Of a DNA stretch of 64,000 nucleotides, positions 36,494-48,880 are shown in pieces (position 1 is the first letter of the stretch; every line of letters starts with the position of its first letter). The stretch comes from Sindora glabra (lineage: Eukaryota; Streptophyta; Magnoliopsida; Fabales; Fabaceae), in NCBI GenBank assembly GCA_020226215.1, contig CM035232.1:54879220-54943219 (forward strand). Reading direction: 5' to 3'. Both the position numbers and the translations under genes were made by a program. The notes below the pieces were generated by a model, which searched no databases, was not told the DNA's origin, and saw only the letters and a list, made by a program, of their open reading frames with translations.

Positions 36494-36703
36494 TCACCTG
36501 CCAGAGCTATGTGCAAGGAAACATTGAAACAAATGTATGTACCCTCCGATGTCTCCGTAATTTACGCTTAGGTATTCGACACGTACACCGTGCACACCAA
36601 CAAGCTTTGTAATCCCACGTTGATCGTAAAGACTCGATGCCATCCTTCCGTAATAGTTCCACGTGTGAAGACCTGTATTACCCAAAACAGGGATCCTTCA
36701 AAC
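36494..36703 (-). pseudogene. Exon-like fragment of unknown identity abutting the hAT element
   Basis: The minus strand is open from the hAT boundary to a stop at 36,494. It has balanced composition and protein-like content ('RIPVLGNTGLHTWNYYGRMA', 'SLYDQRGITKLVGVHGVRVE', 'YLSVNYGDIGG'), unlike the AT-rich surroundings. I do not recognise the family. Upstream of the open stretch the frame meets a TGA exactly at the hAT junction. The sequence on the far side of the element (43,066-43,140) is also less AT-rich, so the hAT may have split a gene. It could be an exon end or a relic. Confidence 0.35.
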
Positions 36704-39700
36704 TAAGGGGTGATCAAAAATTGCTCACCCGATATTAACCGACCAATCGAATCCAAGGTTGGTTGGTTAAGGTAGGATAAATTAATTAATTTGGTCGAAA
36801 TAGGTAGAATTTTTCTGCAAATTTTAATATTTCGGTCAGTAGCGGTTTGTGTCATTAATTGAATTAAATTGTAATAACCCGAATGTGGCTATATATATGC
36901 TTCAGTGAGACGATGTCATTTTGGGGTTAAGGAGGAAAAACTGAAGATATATGTAATATTTAGTTCGTTCAACCGAGCAGTTTCTCAAATCTTCCTCCAC
37001 CCTTAGGAGAAACATAAACAAACCCTAGCAGAGTAACTATTAGCCACCATCTTCATTTTTTAAAGCTGCCTCACCAGATTTATTGTGATTCTCGAGCTAC
37101 TTCGCACTAGGAAGCCATCGACCCATCATCCCACTCTGACACTATAAGCATCTTCTTAAATCGTGACGAGAAGGAAGCCTACGAGCGACGTGAAGGTTGT
37201 CGAGAGTCTGCCTAAAGGTATTTTACTAACTTTATTCTTCTATAAGTTTTTTTTTGAAAGGCTTTGTCTTCTGATTTCATGCCTCTATTTTCTGTGATGC
37301 GTTAGTTTCATCTTCTGATTTCATGTCTCTTCTGATTTCGTACCTCTATTTTTCATGATGCATTAGTTTAATTTCTTAATCATCTTCCCTTGATTTTATC
37401 TTTAAAGTTGGTTATGATTTAGTTACCATTCATTTTTAGAGCCTAATGCAATTCAAAATCCTAGCTGATGTTGATGCTTTGTATTATGATCTTCAACTAA
37501 ATGATAGAGAATTGGAATTGAAGTTTGAATTTAGATTTTGATTTGTGTGATGAACTTGTGATTAGACAATAACATAAGATGTTTGTTGTATTGGTGGGTG
37601 TGCCCATCCTAAATAGAAACTATCTAAAAATTGGAATGAAACAGAGTGGAAAGCTATTAAAATTAGCATGTTAGATTTTCTTATCATTTATCAAAGACAA
37701 GTGTTATTGAGAATTTTATTATTAGTTTCCTTTGGCTTGTCATGTATTTGTGGCCAAAAAAATAAAAATAGAAGTTTGAACAATTTTTGTATGCTTACAA
37801 ATTTAATGGACTTGATGTGGATGTTGAATTCAAAAGAAGATATAAAAGATCATCGACACAGTCATAAGAAGTAGGTGAGAAGCTGAGATTTATGTAGACA
37901 TCACTTTCTATAAATTATTTGGACACAGGTCACACAGCTATGCCCTGATCATGAAACGTAGACAAATGGCAAACTTATTATGTTACACCGTTTGATATTT
38001 TAAAAATTAAACTTCTGCTTACTTTGGAATATGCTCAACTACATGTGATACATGAATCCTCTCTGTAATGTTCATTTATTGGTACAAGCGTACATGATTG
38101 CACATGAAGCCCATAAGTTCACTGTGTGAAATGAAGGAAGGAAACAAATTAAAATGTTCCTGAAAATTAGCTTTCTCACATGTTTAACAGTAAAAGATAC
38201 TAAATACCTTTGCCTTTCTATGGGAAAATGAATTTGTATTCTTAGATGTTGTGCTATTTTTCAAAATGAACTAGAATCTAATCTAAACCACAACTAACAT
38301 CACTTACCCTATTAAACTTATAACTGCTCATTGTTTCTAAGTCATGACAAGTCATTAGAGTGGTGCCATCTGGTGCAAGTCTTCCCAATCCCTATCCTTT
38401 TTTTATGACAGTCTTCTTGCTTGAACCATTGTTTTGGTTTCTGCCACATTCCTTTTTATTCTTATGCTTGGTTTATGCTTCAACTTCTGATGATTTCAAT
38501 AGCTGCCCTGTTTCTTTTCTATATTAAAAATTAAATTATATGATTCAATCTGATGCTTCAATCTTCTATTTTGATGCTTCATTTTTATCTTTATGCTTGG
38601 TTTATACTTCAACTTATGAGAGATGCATCTTCTGATTATATGATTTCATTTGAAGTAATGATTTTCATACACCACACATGCTATTATTTTTATTTAGGAA
38701 GTTATTTCATTACTACTAGTTACTTATCATTTATTAAAAAATTACCACCAAATTATTATTAGGTTTTATAAAAATTACTTTTAGTGTGTATAGTAATAAG
38801 ATAAAAATATCTTTATTCTTTTATTTGTTCACAAGTTTCAAGCAACTCACAAACAACAGTTAGCTTGATTACATATCCTTTTTATTTGTAGGAAAATACT
38901 ACTTATACTTATTTTTTAAAAAGTCAACATTCATTCCTATTTAATAAATAATAGAATTTATAAAATTGTAAACCTCAAGAAAAAAGTGAGAGTAACATTT
39001 TTCTTTATTTTAAAAGCTGAGCTAACCTATATTAATCATTGAATTCAGATGACAGAATAAGTGGAGAGAAAGGAGAGATATGATTACAATTTTATCTCCT
39101 TTAAACATATAAGATGCTCATTTTTGCTTTAAACTTAAGAAAAAGGCTACACAAATTTTTCCACGATCGATTATGGTTTGCTTCGCAATTAATTAAATAT
39201 ATGCTAGTACATTACAACATTCTAAGCTTTCTGGATTTATGGCAATTCCAAATTACAATTCACAATTGTTAGTAAATAAAATAGATAATAAACAAAACAT
39301 TAAAGTGAGTTCCATTTATTAGAATAATAATAAAACTAATTTTAAATTGGTTAGAGTAAATGGTATCCTTTGAAGGCTATTTTTAACTATTAATAACTAT
39401 GAATATATGCTTTTTTATGAGTAACTTACTATCCTTTATGCTTTTTTTTAAATTTTTATTGTCTTTACTACTTCTGGTTGTAATTCAGTGATGCTTTGCT
39501 TTTTATATTATGAAGTAGTGAGTGAATAGAATGATACATTTACGTGCTAGTATATTCAAGATGGTGTGTAACAATTACTTCTCTAATAAAATTCTGCATA
39601 GAATTGGTTATCAAATCAAATGATTTTGATCATGTATGAAATAAATTGATTTATATTTGTTTTGATTTTTGAGACCAAGTTATATTATATAATTAAAATA

Positions 39701-42700
39701 TTTAGAATATAATCTGATCATTTATTTTCCAATTTGTAAGTTTCATTTCAAGTATGAAGCCTGTTGAGCCCAATCCTGGTGGAACAGCAATTGCTGATCC
39801 AAGCCAGCCACCTATTGCTGTTAATATCAGTTTAACACCAAGTGAGAAGCCTATAGAAGATACGAGTAAAAAACCTCCTACTGTGCCTAAAAAAAGGAAG
39901 AAAGTTATGTTAAGAAAGCCAAGTGTCAACAAGCAAGCTAGTATTCAAACAAGAAGGAGGTCACCAGCATGGGAGCAGTTTAACAAAGTGCCAAATGAAA
40001 AGGTTAGTGAACTAACTGCTGAGTGTATATACTATGGTATTAGGTTTTTATGTGATAGTAAATAGCATGGTACAACAAACATGCTTGCTCATATAACAAA
40101 GTGTCCTAAATCTCCAAATGCACTTAGCAATAACCCTAGTAAAAAATTGTTATAGTTTGATAGGATGTCTTCTGATAAATAATTAGTTGGTTCCATTCCC
40201 CATACTATTGACTTGAAGGAGTGTAGAAAAGGAATAGCCTTCTTTATCATATGTGATGAGCAATCTTTTAAGGTTGTGGAAGGGCGTGGTTTTAAATATA
40301 TATGTAAGAGACTTTGTCCAAAGTTAGATATCCCTTCTAGGCATACCATAGCTAGGGATTGCCTTAAGTTATATATGGAAAAGAAGGGTAGGCTTAAAGC
40401 ATTGCTGAAAGTTGATTGTGAAAGGGTGTGTTTGACCACTGATTGTTAAACATCAGTGCAAAACCTTAATTACATGTGTTTGACTGCACATTTTATAGAC
40501 AATGAGTGGAAATTACAAAAACGCATCCTTAATTTTCAAATTATTCCTAATCATAAGGGTGAAATAGTTGGTAAATGTATTGAATCTTGCTTGAATAAGT
40601 GGGGGCTTAAACATGTGTTCACAATAACAACAGACAATGCTAGCTCCAATGATGGAGTAATAGCATACTTGAAAAGGAAGGTTAGGAATTTGAAAGGTTT
40701 GGTGTTGGATGGGGATATGATGCATATGTGGTGTTGTGCACATATCCTCAATTTAGTGGTGAATAAGGGTCTAAAAAAGTATCATGATTCTATTGTTGTC
40801 ATAAGACATGCCATTAGGTATGTTAGGTCATCTCCAAGTAAGCTAACAAAGTTCAAGGAAGCCATTGAGGCTGAAAACATCACTTCAAATTCCTTAGTGT
40901 GCCTCGATGTTTCTACAAGGTGAAATTTAACATACCAAATGCTTCAAGCAACTGAAAATTTTCAAAAGGTATTTGAAAGGCTAGAGGAAGATGATGGAGA
41001 CTTCGAATTATATTTTCAAGAATCTGAAAGTAGAGGGGCTGTTCCAACTAATTTGGATTGGGAAAATGTAAGACCTTTCATCAAATTCCTTAGGATTTCT
41101 ACGATACCACTTTAGCCTTGTCTGGTTCGTTGTATGTCACTTCCAATGCTACCTATAATCATCTTTCACTTATACAAAGTGAGATAAAGAATTGGACATC
41201 TGAAGATAATGTAGATTCTACCCTATTTTTCATGGCAAATGAAATGAGGTTAAAGTTTGATAAATATTAAGGAAAACTTGAAAATATGAACCCAATAATT
41301 TTTATTGTAAATGTTTTAGACCCAAGATACAAAATGACTTATATTACATGGTCTTTTGAGGACATTTATGGAGAGAGCCTTGCTAGCACCATGGTTAGGA
41401 ATGTCAAAGCATATATGTCAAGGATGTATGAATAGTATTCAACTGAATATGAATAGCCAATTAGGAGTGGGATAGACCAGCAAACCATGTTAAGAGATGC
41501 AAAAAATTGTAGGGATCCTAGACTTGCAAGCCATGCCCAAAAGGCAAGAAGCAGCCTTTAGGTCACACCTAAAGAAGAAGCACACAATTGAGGCCAAAAA
41601 TGAGTTAGAGAAATACCTAAATGAGCCTTATGTGGATGAAGATGATAATTATGAAGTTTTAGCTTGGTGGAGATTGAATGCATCTAGATTCAATGTGCTG
41701 TCCAAAATGGCAAGAGATGTATTGGTTGTCCCAGTATCCACTATTGCATCTGAATTTACATTTAGCATAAGAGGTCGAATATTAGATGTTTATAGGAGCT
41801 CTCTCTCCCCAAAGACAGCAAAAGCATTAATATGCACTTAGAATTGATTGATGCCTAACAAGTTTGAGTTTAAAGACATTGATATAGTTGAAGATTTTCA
41901 AACTTATGAAGATATAGAAAAAGGTAATTAGTAATTATATGTCTTAAATTAGTTTTTTTAAAATTCTCAATAAAACTAATGAATGTTTATCATTTTTTTC
42001 AGAGGTGGCAATTGAATTTCAAGGAGGCAACAAATCTGGAACTAATTGCCCTCGTAATGTTGGACAAGAGAAAGAAAAAGCACAACAGTCACAGTCATAG
42101 CCTATAGCTATTGACTAAAAGGTAATTTCTCCATACTGTAAACAAATCTAGCTCATTATGAAAGGGTTGTTCTTGCTGTCCAACTAAATTTCTAATTTTT
42201 TTTTATCTTGTAGGTTGATTGAAGCTAGATAATGGTGCCAAAATTGATTGGTAAATGGCACCATTGCTGTATAAAGTAAAAAGATATGCCAGTTGCAAGT
42301 TCAAACTTGCCAAGTTTAACAATTTTATGCCTTCTGAAAAGTTTTTTGGCAACTTGCAAATATTTTGCCTTTTGAAAAGGTCTTTTAGTGTTAGAATGGT
42401 TCATTCACTCAATTGTACAGTGCAATAGGGTTAGCACTATTTTTTTGGTGTTGCTGGCCTATATGATACTAGGCTAGGGAGTACATAGAAGTAAGCACAC
42501 ACAAGTTAGCTTGAATAGCTTTCTTTTGCCACTAGTATAGTGTTGTGGCAAAATCTAAACTCTTTTGAGATGATAGGCCTTTATGCACAGCTAGTTAATG
42601 TTGATATGGGAAAGAGAATTCTGAGCTTTTGACATTCTTTTGATGTATTCCTCCAAATTGTAAATGAAACAGTCAAACTTTAAAGCTTAAGTATGTTTAA

Positions 42701-43065
42701 TGAAAGTAAAATTTCATATTTAATGATTGTATTTTTTGATTTAATACTTTACTACTTTATTAGAACTATTTGCTATTGTATCGTCATAAATAAGCAGGGT
42801 TTATTAGCAGTTTTGGCTATTTTTCTAGCACTAGAACGTTGCTGGCCATTTTTCCAACACTGGAATGTTGCTGCATGCAACATTTTTTTCTTATATTTAA
42901 ATCGAATATACCCGTGTTTAACCGATCGAAACCGATTATCTCGGTTAAGTTCGGGTGGGCAATGGAATTCGGTTAAGAACAGTTGAAGTTTTACAGTATT
43001 CGGTTAATTTCGATCGGGTAAAAAATCATTATTAACCGCATTTAACCGCCTGCTGATCACCCTTA
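36704..43065 (+). mobile_element. Decayed autonomous hAT DNA transposon
   Basis: The left end is TAAGGGGTGATCA and the right end read inward is TAAGGGTGATCA, matching inverted termini apart from one extra G. Subterminal regions on both sides are rich in AACCG/CGGTT motifs ('GATATTAACCGACCAATCG' left; 'TTAACCGATCGAAACCG' right). A leader-like region (36,950-37,217) ends in a donor (AAAG|GTATTT), followed by a 2.5-kb intron to an acceptor at 39,752 just before the transposase ATG. The 8-bp flanks differ (CTTCAAAC and CTAGGTAC), so the target duplication is lost, or the two ends are not original partners. The length of 6.4 kb is above that of typical hAT elements because of the long intron. Confidence 0.75.
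39754..42108 (+). pseudogene. hAT transposase pseudogene (BED zinc finger, RICESLEEPER type)
   Basis: Domains follow in order through several stops. A Pro/Lys-rich N-terminus and a BED finger remnant come first ('SPAWEQFNKVPNEKVSELTA', then CIYYG, where the family has C-x2-C, so one zinc ligand is Tyr). The catalytic-core segment follows ('LTTDC', 'YMCLTAHFID', 'TITTDNASSNDGVIAYLKRK', 'MWCCAHILNLVV'). Last is the C-terminal dimerisation region at 41,497-41,841 ('ARDVLVVPVSTIASEFTFSI', 'RSSLSPKTAKALICT'). Nonsense codons often sit where the family has Trp or Gln: TGA in 'STR*NLTYQM', and TAG then TGA in 'ICT*N*L'. That fits C-to-T decay. A small 3' intron (about 41,916-42,001) precedes a Gln/Ser-rich tail. 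Not functional. Confidence 0.9.
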
Positions 43066-43189
43066 CTAGGTACCACGGTCTTTTTATCTTGGCTCTCGTG
43101 GTGATATCACATTGGCTAGAGTAAAATAATATGAATAGCATAAGCCATGCTCTTCTATCCCTGCTCATACGTCAACATTTAATAAGATG

Positions 43190-44780
43190 TTGTAAAAAAA
43201 TATGATTTATTTTAATCCTTTAATAATAAATTTAGTATCAATTTTATTAGTATTATTTAATTATGTCACTTAATTTAATTTCTCATAAAATTAATTCAAT
43301 TTAATTTAATGAAATTTCTCATAAATTTAAAATTATCCTTCCACCAAAGACTAAATATTTATTTTAATCCTTTAAAATCATTTAAAGATAAACTTAGTAT
43401 TAATTTGAAACTTATTTAATTGTATCACTTAATTGAGTTCCTCATAAATTTAATTTGATTTAATGTGATCCCTACCTAAATTCAAATTTAAATTTAAATT
43501 TTATTTTTTCCCCTCTATTATATCTAATAATATGTTCCTCCTTTCTTGATAAAAAGTATGCTAACAAAATGAGTTATCATGAAGAAGGCAATGTTAGTTT
43601 TGTAATGGGTTTTGGATATCACCATTTTTGTATGACCATTTTAATCAAAGAGACTAAATATTATAGTTAATTAGTAATATTACTTATTATTTATATACTC
43701 AAAGTATAAAAGTGATTATTGTGACTATTTCAAAAATTAACTTACCTTATTATATGCTAAAAGGTGGCTTCAATGTAAAAATTTTACTCATGTTAGAGGG
43801 GTTTTCGACCTCACATGGGATTGATACACAAATAATAGTGATTAAAAGTTAGAACTTCAATTTTTTTTCAATTCCATTATGTACTTAAAGATAAAAAAGT
43901 TCTATAGTAGATTACATACTACCACATCAATAAAATAACTTAAAACATCATTAACAAAGTTAACATAATTTGTTGAAGGTGTTTCAAGCTCTATAGTGGA
44001 TTACATTACTACAAATTCTATTAACTTTGTTAATGATGTTTTAAGATATTTTGTCAATTTGGCGATATGTAATCCATTATGAAACTTGTTTTTATTTTTT
44101 TCTATTAATTATATAGTGGAATTAAAAAAAATAAAGTTTTAACACTTATTCATTACCATTTGTACATTAAACTTACATGGGGTTGGGAACCTTTATTATG
44201 TAAACAAAATTTCTCCATCGAAGCCACCTTGTAACATGAAATAAGGTAAACTAATTTTTGAAATAGTTACAATCACTTTTGTACTTTGAGTATATAAGAG
44301 ATAAACAATATCAATAATTAACTATAATATTTAATCTTTTTTATTAAAGTAATCAAACAAGGATGTTGAGGACTAAAAATCATCTCAAAATTGGCATTAC
44401 CTTCTTTGTCATAACCTATTCCATTGTAAGCTTTTCGTTAAGAAAAGAGGAACATATTGTTAGATTTAATAAAGAAAAAATGAGATAAAATTTAAATTTA
44501 AATTTGGTAAAGAGATGGCATTAAACCAAATTAAATCTATAAGGAATTAAATTGAGTGACATAGATAAATAGGGACCAAATTGATACTTAAACTATATTT
44601 GAAACACCAAAATAAGCATTTAGTCCTTAATAAAGGGATGACTCTGAATTTATGAGAGATAACATTAAATCAAATTAAATTTATAAGAGACTAAATTAAG
44701 TGGCACAATGAAATAAGGACCAAATTAACACTAAATCCATATTTGAAAGACCAAAATTAATATTTCATCCTTGCTACAAT
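43190..44780. mobile_element. 1.6-kb foldback element (two ~770-bp inverted arms)
   Basis: The arms at about 43,190-43,965 and 44,005-44,780 are inverted copies, roughly 75% identical by eye along their full length. Matching phrases include CTTAAAACATCATTAACAAA near the centre, ATACTCAAAGTA, AAATATTATAGTTAATTA, AATTTAAATTTAAATTTTAT and AATATGTTCCTC. Only about 40 bases separate them. The outer parts of each arm contain two diverged subunits built on 'TTAATTTGGTCC'-like phrases. No open frame is present. The structure resembles long-TIR foldback or Mutator-like non-autonomous elements, but no clear 9-bp target duplication was found, so the class is open. Confidence 0.85.
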
Positions 44781-46340
44781 ATGAAGTTTTATGTTGGGAA
44801 GTAGAATTGAATGAATTGAAATAATTGTTTTATTATTATATTTGATATATTTAAATTTATTTATTTCAATAAAAAATATTTTTTTATAAAATATAGTTAT
44901 AAAATTTTAAGATAAAAAAATATTTTATTTATTTAATATTAAATATAAAAATTTTAAAAAATTAATTTTCTTTTTTAAAGAAGAATTTATTTTTCTCTAT
45001 TATTTGTGACTTTAGGCATTATTTTTTTAACCACAAAAATAGGTAGTATATCATTTCTTCATATATATCATTATTTTCTTATAAAAAATACTTTCTGACA
45101 ATACAAATGAAGTCTTAGAAATGGAAAGTGCATTTTATTATATAATTATATTTAGTATAATAAATATTATAGACATAATGCCTAAAGTTAATAACAATAA
45201 TATCCTTAAAGATAAAAAAAGTATAAAATTAAAACCATATATATTAAAAATAATATTACATTTTTTATTTATATTTTTTTATAATTGAACAAAAATAATA
45301 ATTATTAATATTTTAATTAATAAACAAATTTTTATGATTTTTTAAGGGAAAAAAAGGCATGGATAACCAATGTTGGTTACCCTTCTTGATAATTACTATA
45401 AGAGTATTTCCTCACTATAAATTGTAAGTTCAGCTCAAATCATAACTATTACTTAGAAGATGAATTCATTACCATAACCTTACCACAACACTTGTAATTG
45501 TTAAAGTTATTAACCTTTTTATTAATTACAAATTGATGCTCTTTTGAGTCGAACCCATGACCTCACAACTAATGTTGGTTAACCTCCATAATCATTATCA
45601 TAGGAATTTTTCCTCTATATAGATTGCAAAATGTTTAACTTAAATAAAAAATATTACCTAAAAGGCGAACTCATAACCATAAACCTACCATAGCATTAAC
45701 AATTCTAATAGTTCTCCATTGTTTTGTTAATCATAAATTGATGCCTTTTTTCATTGAAACCATGACCTTTAAGGTAAAATAATAACTTAGTATTAGTAGG
45801 CCAATCACCTTGGTAGTGAACAATTTTCTATAGCTAATGCATAAAAAATTAACTTACTAAATTTTTTATTTAATTTTTTTAAAGAATACAAAAATATTTT
45901 ATTTTACAATTTTATTAAAATATCGCTATTAAAATATTTTAATATTATAATATTAAAAAGTATATATATCATTTTATTATTTATTAATAAAGGATAATAT
46001 CATATTATATGAAATATATAAGGGATAAGAGTATTAAAAATTATTCCATAAATAATGGAATTACCATTCTATCACTTTTGTTATATAATAAAGATTCTAT
46101 CATTTGATTAAATAACCATTTTCTAAAGAATGAATATTTTTATTCCATAATACCTACCAAATAATTTTTTTCCATTTCATTATACCAAATATGTCATAAG
46201 GTTACTTCCATTTTGCTTCCCCCATTCTCTTTTTTATATTAGAAAAAGTAAGTTAATTTAACCTACTCATTTATAAATTAAAAAAATTATTATTTTAGGA
46301 TAAGGAAAGGGAAGTTAGAAAGAAAGAATGCAAGTTTATT
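44781..46340. other. AT-rich intergenic sequence containing a ~205-bp tandem pair
   Basis: No gene. Two diverged units (45,361-45,565 and 45,566-45,770) share AATGTTGGTTAMCC, TAATTACAAATTGATG / TAATCATAAATTGATG and an ACCCATGACCTC-like phrase. Confidence 0.65.
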
Positions 46341-46522
46341 CTATGAAGATGACTATGATGCACCATTGATGTAGTGGTGCATCGATGTACTACCAAATTT
46401 GATTATTAATATATTATCATATAATGTATCAAATTTGACTTTAAAAAAAATAAACTTAATATACAATTAGATCTAATGTACACTAACATACTACTGCATT
46501 AGTAATATATTATAATTTTTCT
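46341..46522. mobile_element. MITE, copy 1 (~180 bp)
   Basis: The ends are inverted relative to each other (CACCATTGATGTAGTGGTG-like left; reverse of right reads ATTACTAATGCAGTAGT). The inside carries 'ACTACCAAATTTGATTATTA' and 'TTTGACTTTAAAAAAAATAA'. A second member lies at 59,929-60,108. Confidence 0.75.
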
Positions 46523-46733
46523 CTTATTTAATAGAAATAAATGGAACACAATTATGTAAAAATTCTACATACAAACCAAGGCGAATATATACAATATATT
46601 GCAAGAAAATTATACGCATATGCACACATACATATATTATAATTATTGTCCTAGCAACTTACATAAGATTGGTCACATAATTTATTTTTATTAATTAAGA
46701 GATAAAAGTACTTAAAATTTAACTTAGTACTTG

Positions 46734-47476
46734 TAAGGGTGCAAAGAAATTGAGAAGAACTAAATATTTATATATTCAAGTTTGAACTCGTAAAAAATAA
46801 ACGAATTTGAACTTAGGTTGATCATCATTAAGCTTGAATAATCCAAATCTAAGTTCAAGCTTGACTCAAATATAAATTCAAACGAGTTTATATGAGCTTA
46901 TTTGAGTAGTATATTATTTTGCCCTATTTTTTTATTAAACTTCAAATATTCAAATTTGAATTCAAGTTTTTAATAAATATAAATATAAATAAATTTATAC
47001 AATCTTATTTGAATAATTTGTTATTTCACTAAAATTAGATCATTTGAAATCTTATTTTCCTCAAATAAATCAAATATCAAATTTTTTTTATCTTATTTGA
47101 TTTATTTATGCAAATTTTTTGTAACCATTAAATTTAATGAAAAATATCTATACAATCATCATAAAATATCAATAATTATATTTAGTGAAAGTCAATTATT
47201 TTAATTAAAATATCATACTTCTTCATGTAATTAAATGATTACTTCTGTGATTAAATTTTTTATGTGGTGTGCTATTTACATATAATATAAAAATAAAATA
47301 TATTTTTTATTATCAAACTTATTTAGATTCACAAATAATTTGAATTAAATAATAAAAAATTTTAAGGTTAACTTTTATATTAATTAAATTTGATTTGTTT
47401 AAAGTCAAATTAGTATAGAATTTTTTGTGAGTTGGTTCCAAGTTACTCCAAGTAACTTAACTTATTTACACTTTTA
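46734..47476. mobile_element. Possible non-autonomous hAT-like element
   Basis: The left end TAAGGGTGCAAAGAAATTGA loosely mirrors the right end (reverse reads TAAAAGTGTAAATAAGTTAA). Inside are GAACT/AGCTT motifs in both orientations ('AAGTTTGAACTC', 'AAACGAGTTTATATGAGCTT'). The 8-bp flanks do not match, so the call rests on resemblance to the intact element at 10.9 kb. Confidence 0.45.
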
Positions 47477-47624
47477 ATTACACACATAAAGACATTTCAA
47501 TAAGAGACTAAAAATAAAATATTTTAATTTTATTTAAATATTTACTTTTAGTAATAATTAAGATTTTTATTTTTCTAGTACATACATTATTCGCACAAAT
47601 TGAAACAAGTGAGGGCATTGATGG

Positions 47625-47865
47625 AAGTGAATGAAACATTGAAACAATACCTGCTAATAATGTCCTTCCTGCAGGTCAGGAGATGAGCCGATGGAGAATT
47701 CCTATATCGTCATATGCCAATGATCCAGTAACAAGCGAAGTGAATGAAACATTAAAACAGTACCTGCTAATGTGCTTGTTGCAGGTCCAACAGATGAGCC
47801 GGTGGAGAATTCCTAGTTTTGCCGCCAAACCAGATATCACCATATGCTAATGATCCAGTAACAAG
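47625..47865 (-). repeat. Tandem duplication of an amidase exon
   Basis: 47,625-47,735 and 47,736-47,865 share GAAGTGAATGAAACATT, TGCAGGTC, GATGAGCCGRTGGAGAATTC and AATGATCCAGTAACAAG. The second contains about 18 extra bases (the WFGGK-coding part). Both include the same exon and its following intron start. Confidence 0.85.
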
Positions 47866-48100
47866 TTTTGCGATGAGAACAGCCCCTATAGACTTCAACC
47901 TGCATAGAATAAAGCCATCACCTTGATTTACCAAAACCAAAAAAGAGAAACCTGCAGGCTTCTAGTTTAATTTTCGGGCATCTTTAAAGGATTTTGAGCC
48001 CTATGTTGTTTTGTATTTGGACATAGATATTATATCCTTCAACCCATAAGGAATTCCGTCCCAGAGCCCTTCAGTGAAGCACAGATGTGTTAAGAAAATC
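47625..48100 (-). pseudogene. Amidase (GatA-like, amidase-signature) pseudogene fragment
   Basis: Read on the minus strand, the fragment starts with 'DGIPYGLKDII' and 'YKTT*GSKSFKDARK', then has a gap of intron-like sequence ending in CTATGCAG. It continues 'LKSIGAVLIAKLVTGSLAYG', 'DIWFGGKTR' and, in another frame, 'EFSTGSSVGPATSTLAGT'. These are the Lys-containing and Gly-Ser-Ser parts of the amidase-signature core, whose family uses a Ser-cisSer-Lys triad. Between 'GGKTR' and 'EFSTGSS' a short run usual for the family is missing and the frame shifts. The 47,625-47,735 part is a second, worse copy of the same exon. Intact relatives hydrolyse amides, and GatA is one subunit of an amidotransferase. 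This copy cannot make a working enzyme. Confidence 0.8.
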
Positions 48101-48219
48101 AAATCTTTAACACTACTTAAAAAGAAATGTATTGGTTTCCCAGAGCCCTTCAGTGAAGCACAGATGTGTTAAGAAAATCAAATCTTTAACACTACTTAAA
48201 AAGAAATGTATTGGTTTCT
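48062..48219. repeat. Exact-looking 79-bp tandem duplication
   Basis: 48,062-48,140 and 48,141-48,219 appear identical apart from the junction (CAGAGCCCTTCAGTGAAGCA ... TGTATTGGTTTC). The unit ends within the amidase pseudogene's intron/exon border, so it is younger than the pseudogene's other damage. Confidence 0.9.
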
Positions 48220-48880
48220 TGTGTCTAAGGTGCCCAAAAAAGGTGATGATTGGCCTACTGTAATAGAGATGGTTCAAGCGAACTACTGGTTTCAAACGGA
48301 GATTTCCGAATGTTTCATAAAGGGAAAAGGCAGGGTTGTAGATCTCCGTTTGTTTTAACCTTCGCTTCAAAAAGTTGAAGGGGATAATATATAAGATTTT
48401 ATAGTTTAAGAATCAATTTTGTCACAAAGCTGATAGTTCATAGGCGTAACTATATTTTTCCAAAAAAAAATTATACGCGTTTACATTTTTATGTTTGTTA
48501 ACAAAATTTAAAATTATATATATATATACAAATAATGGTCTAATTATGTGAAAGGAAAAATTGAAAAAATTTAGGAAATTAGTATGTGAAAAATTATAAA
48601 TTTGTATAAACATTTTTTAAAAAAATAATATCCTATAAATTTTATTTAAAAAACATAAAATTTCTCGAATGCATGCTGGATTGGTAAATAAAACCATAAA
48701 AGTATAATAATTATTAGTTTTGCTGAACTCATCTTATCTGACAAATCTCTGCCATTTCACTGGACGCAATCCTTCCACATCAGCATAACCAGCTTCCGCC
48801 ATTATCCATCTTTCTCTCTCTTCACAGTGAACCAACCTCCCAAGTCTCAAGTTCCAAACACTCCAACTCCACCAACTACC
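48220..48880 (+). promoter_or_regulatory. Upstream region of the chloroplast RNP gene
   Basis: About 660 bp lie between the amidase duplication and the cpRNP start codon. The proximal 150 bases are C/T-rich (CTTTCTCTCTCTTCACAG), typical of a plant 5' leader. No certain TATA box was recognised. A minus-strand open frame at 48,113-48,370 continues the amidase strand but shows no clear amidase content beyond the duplicated border. Confidence 0.4.
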
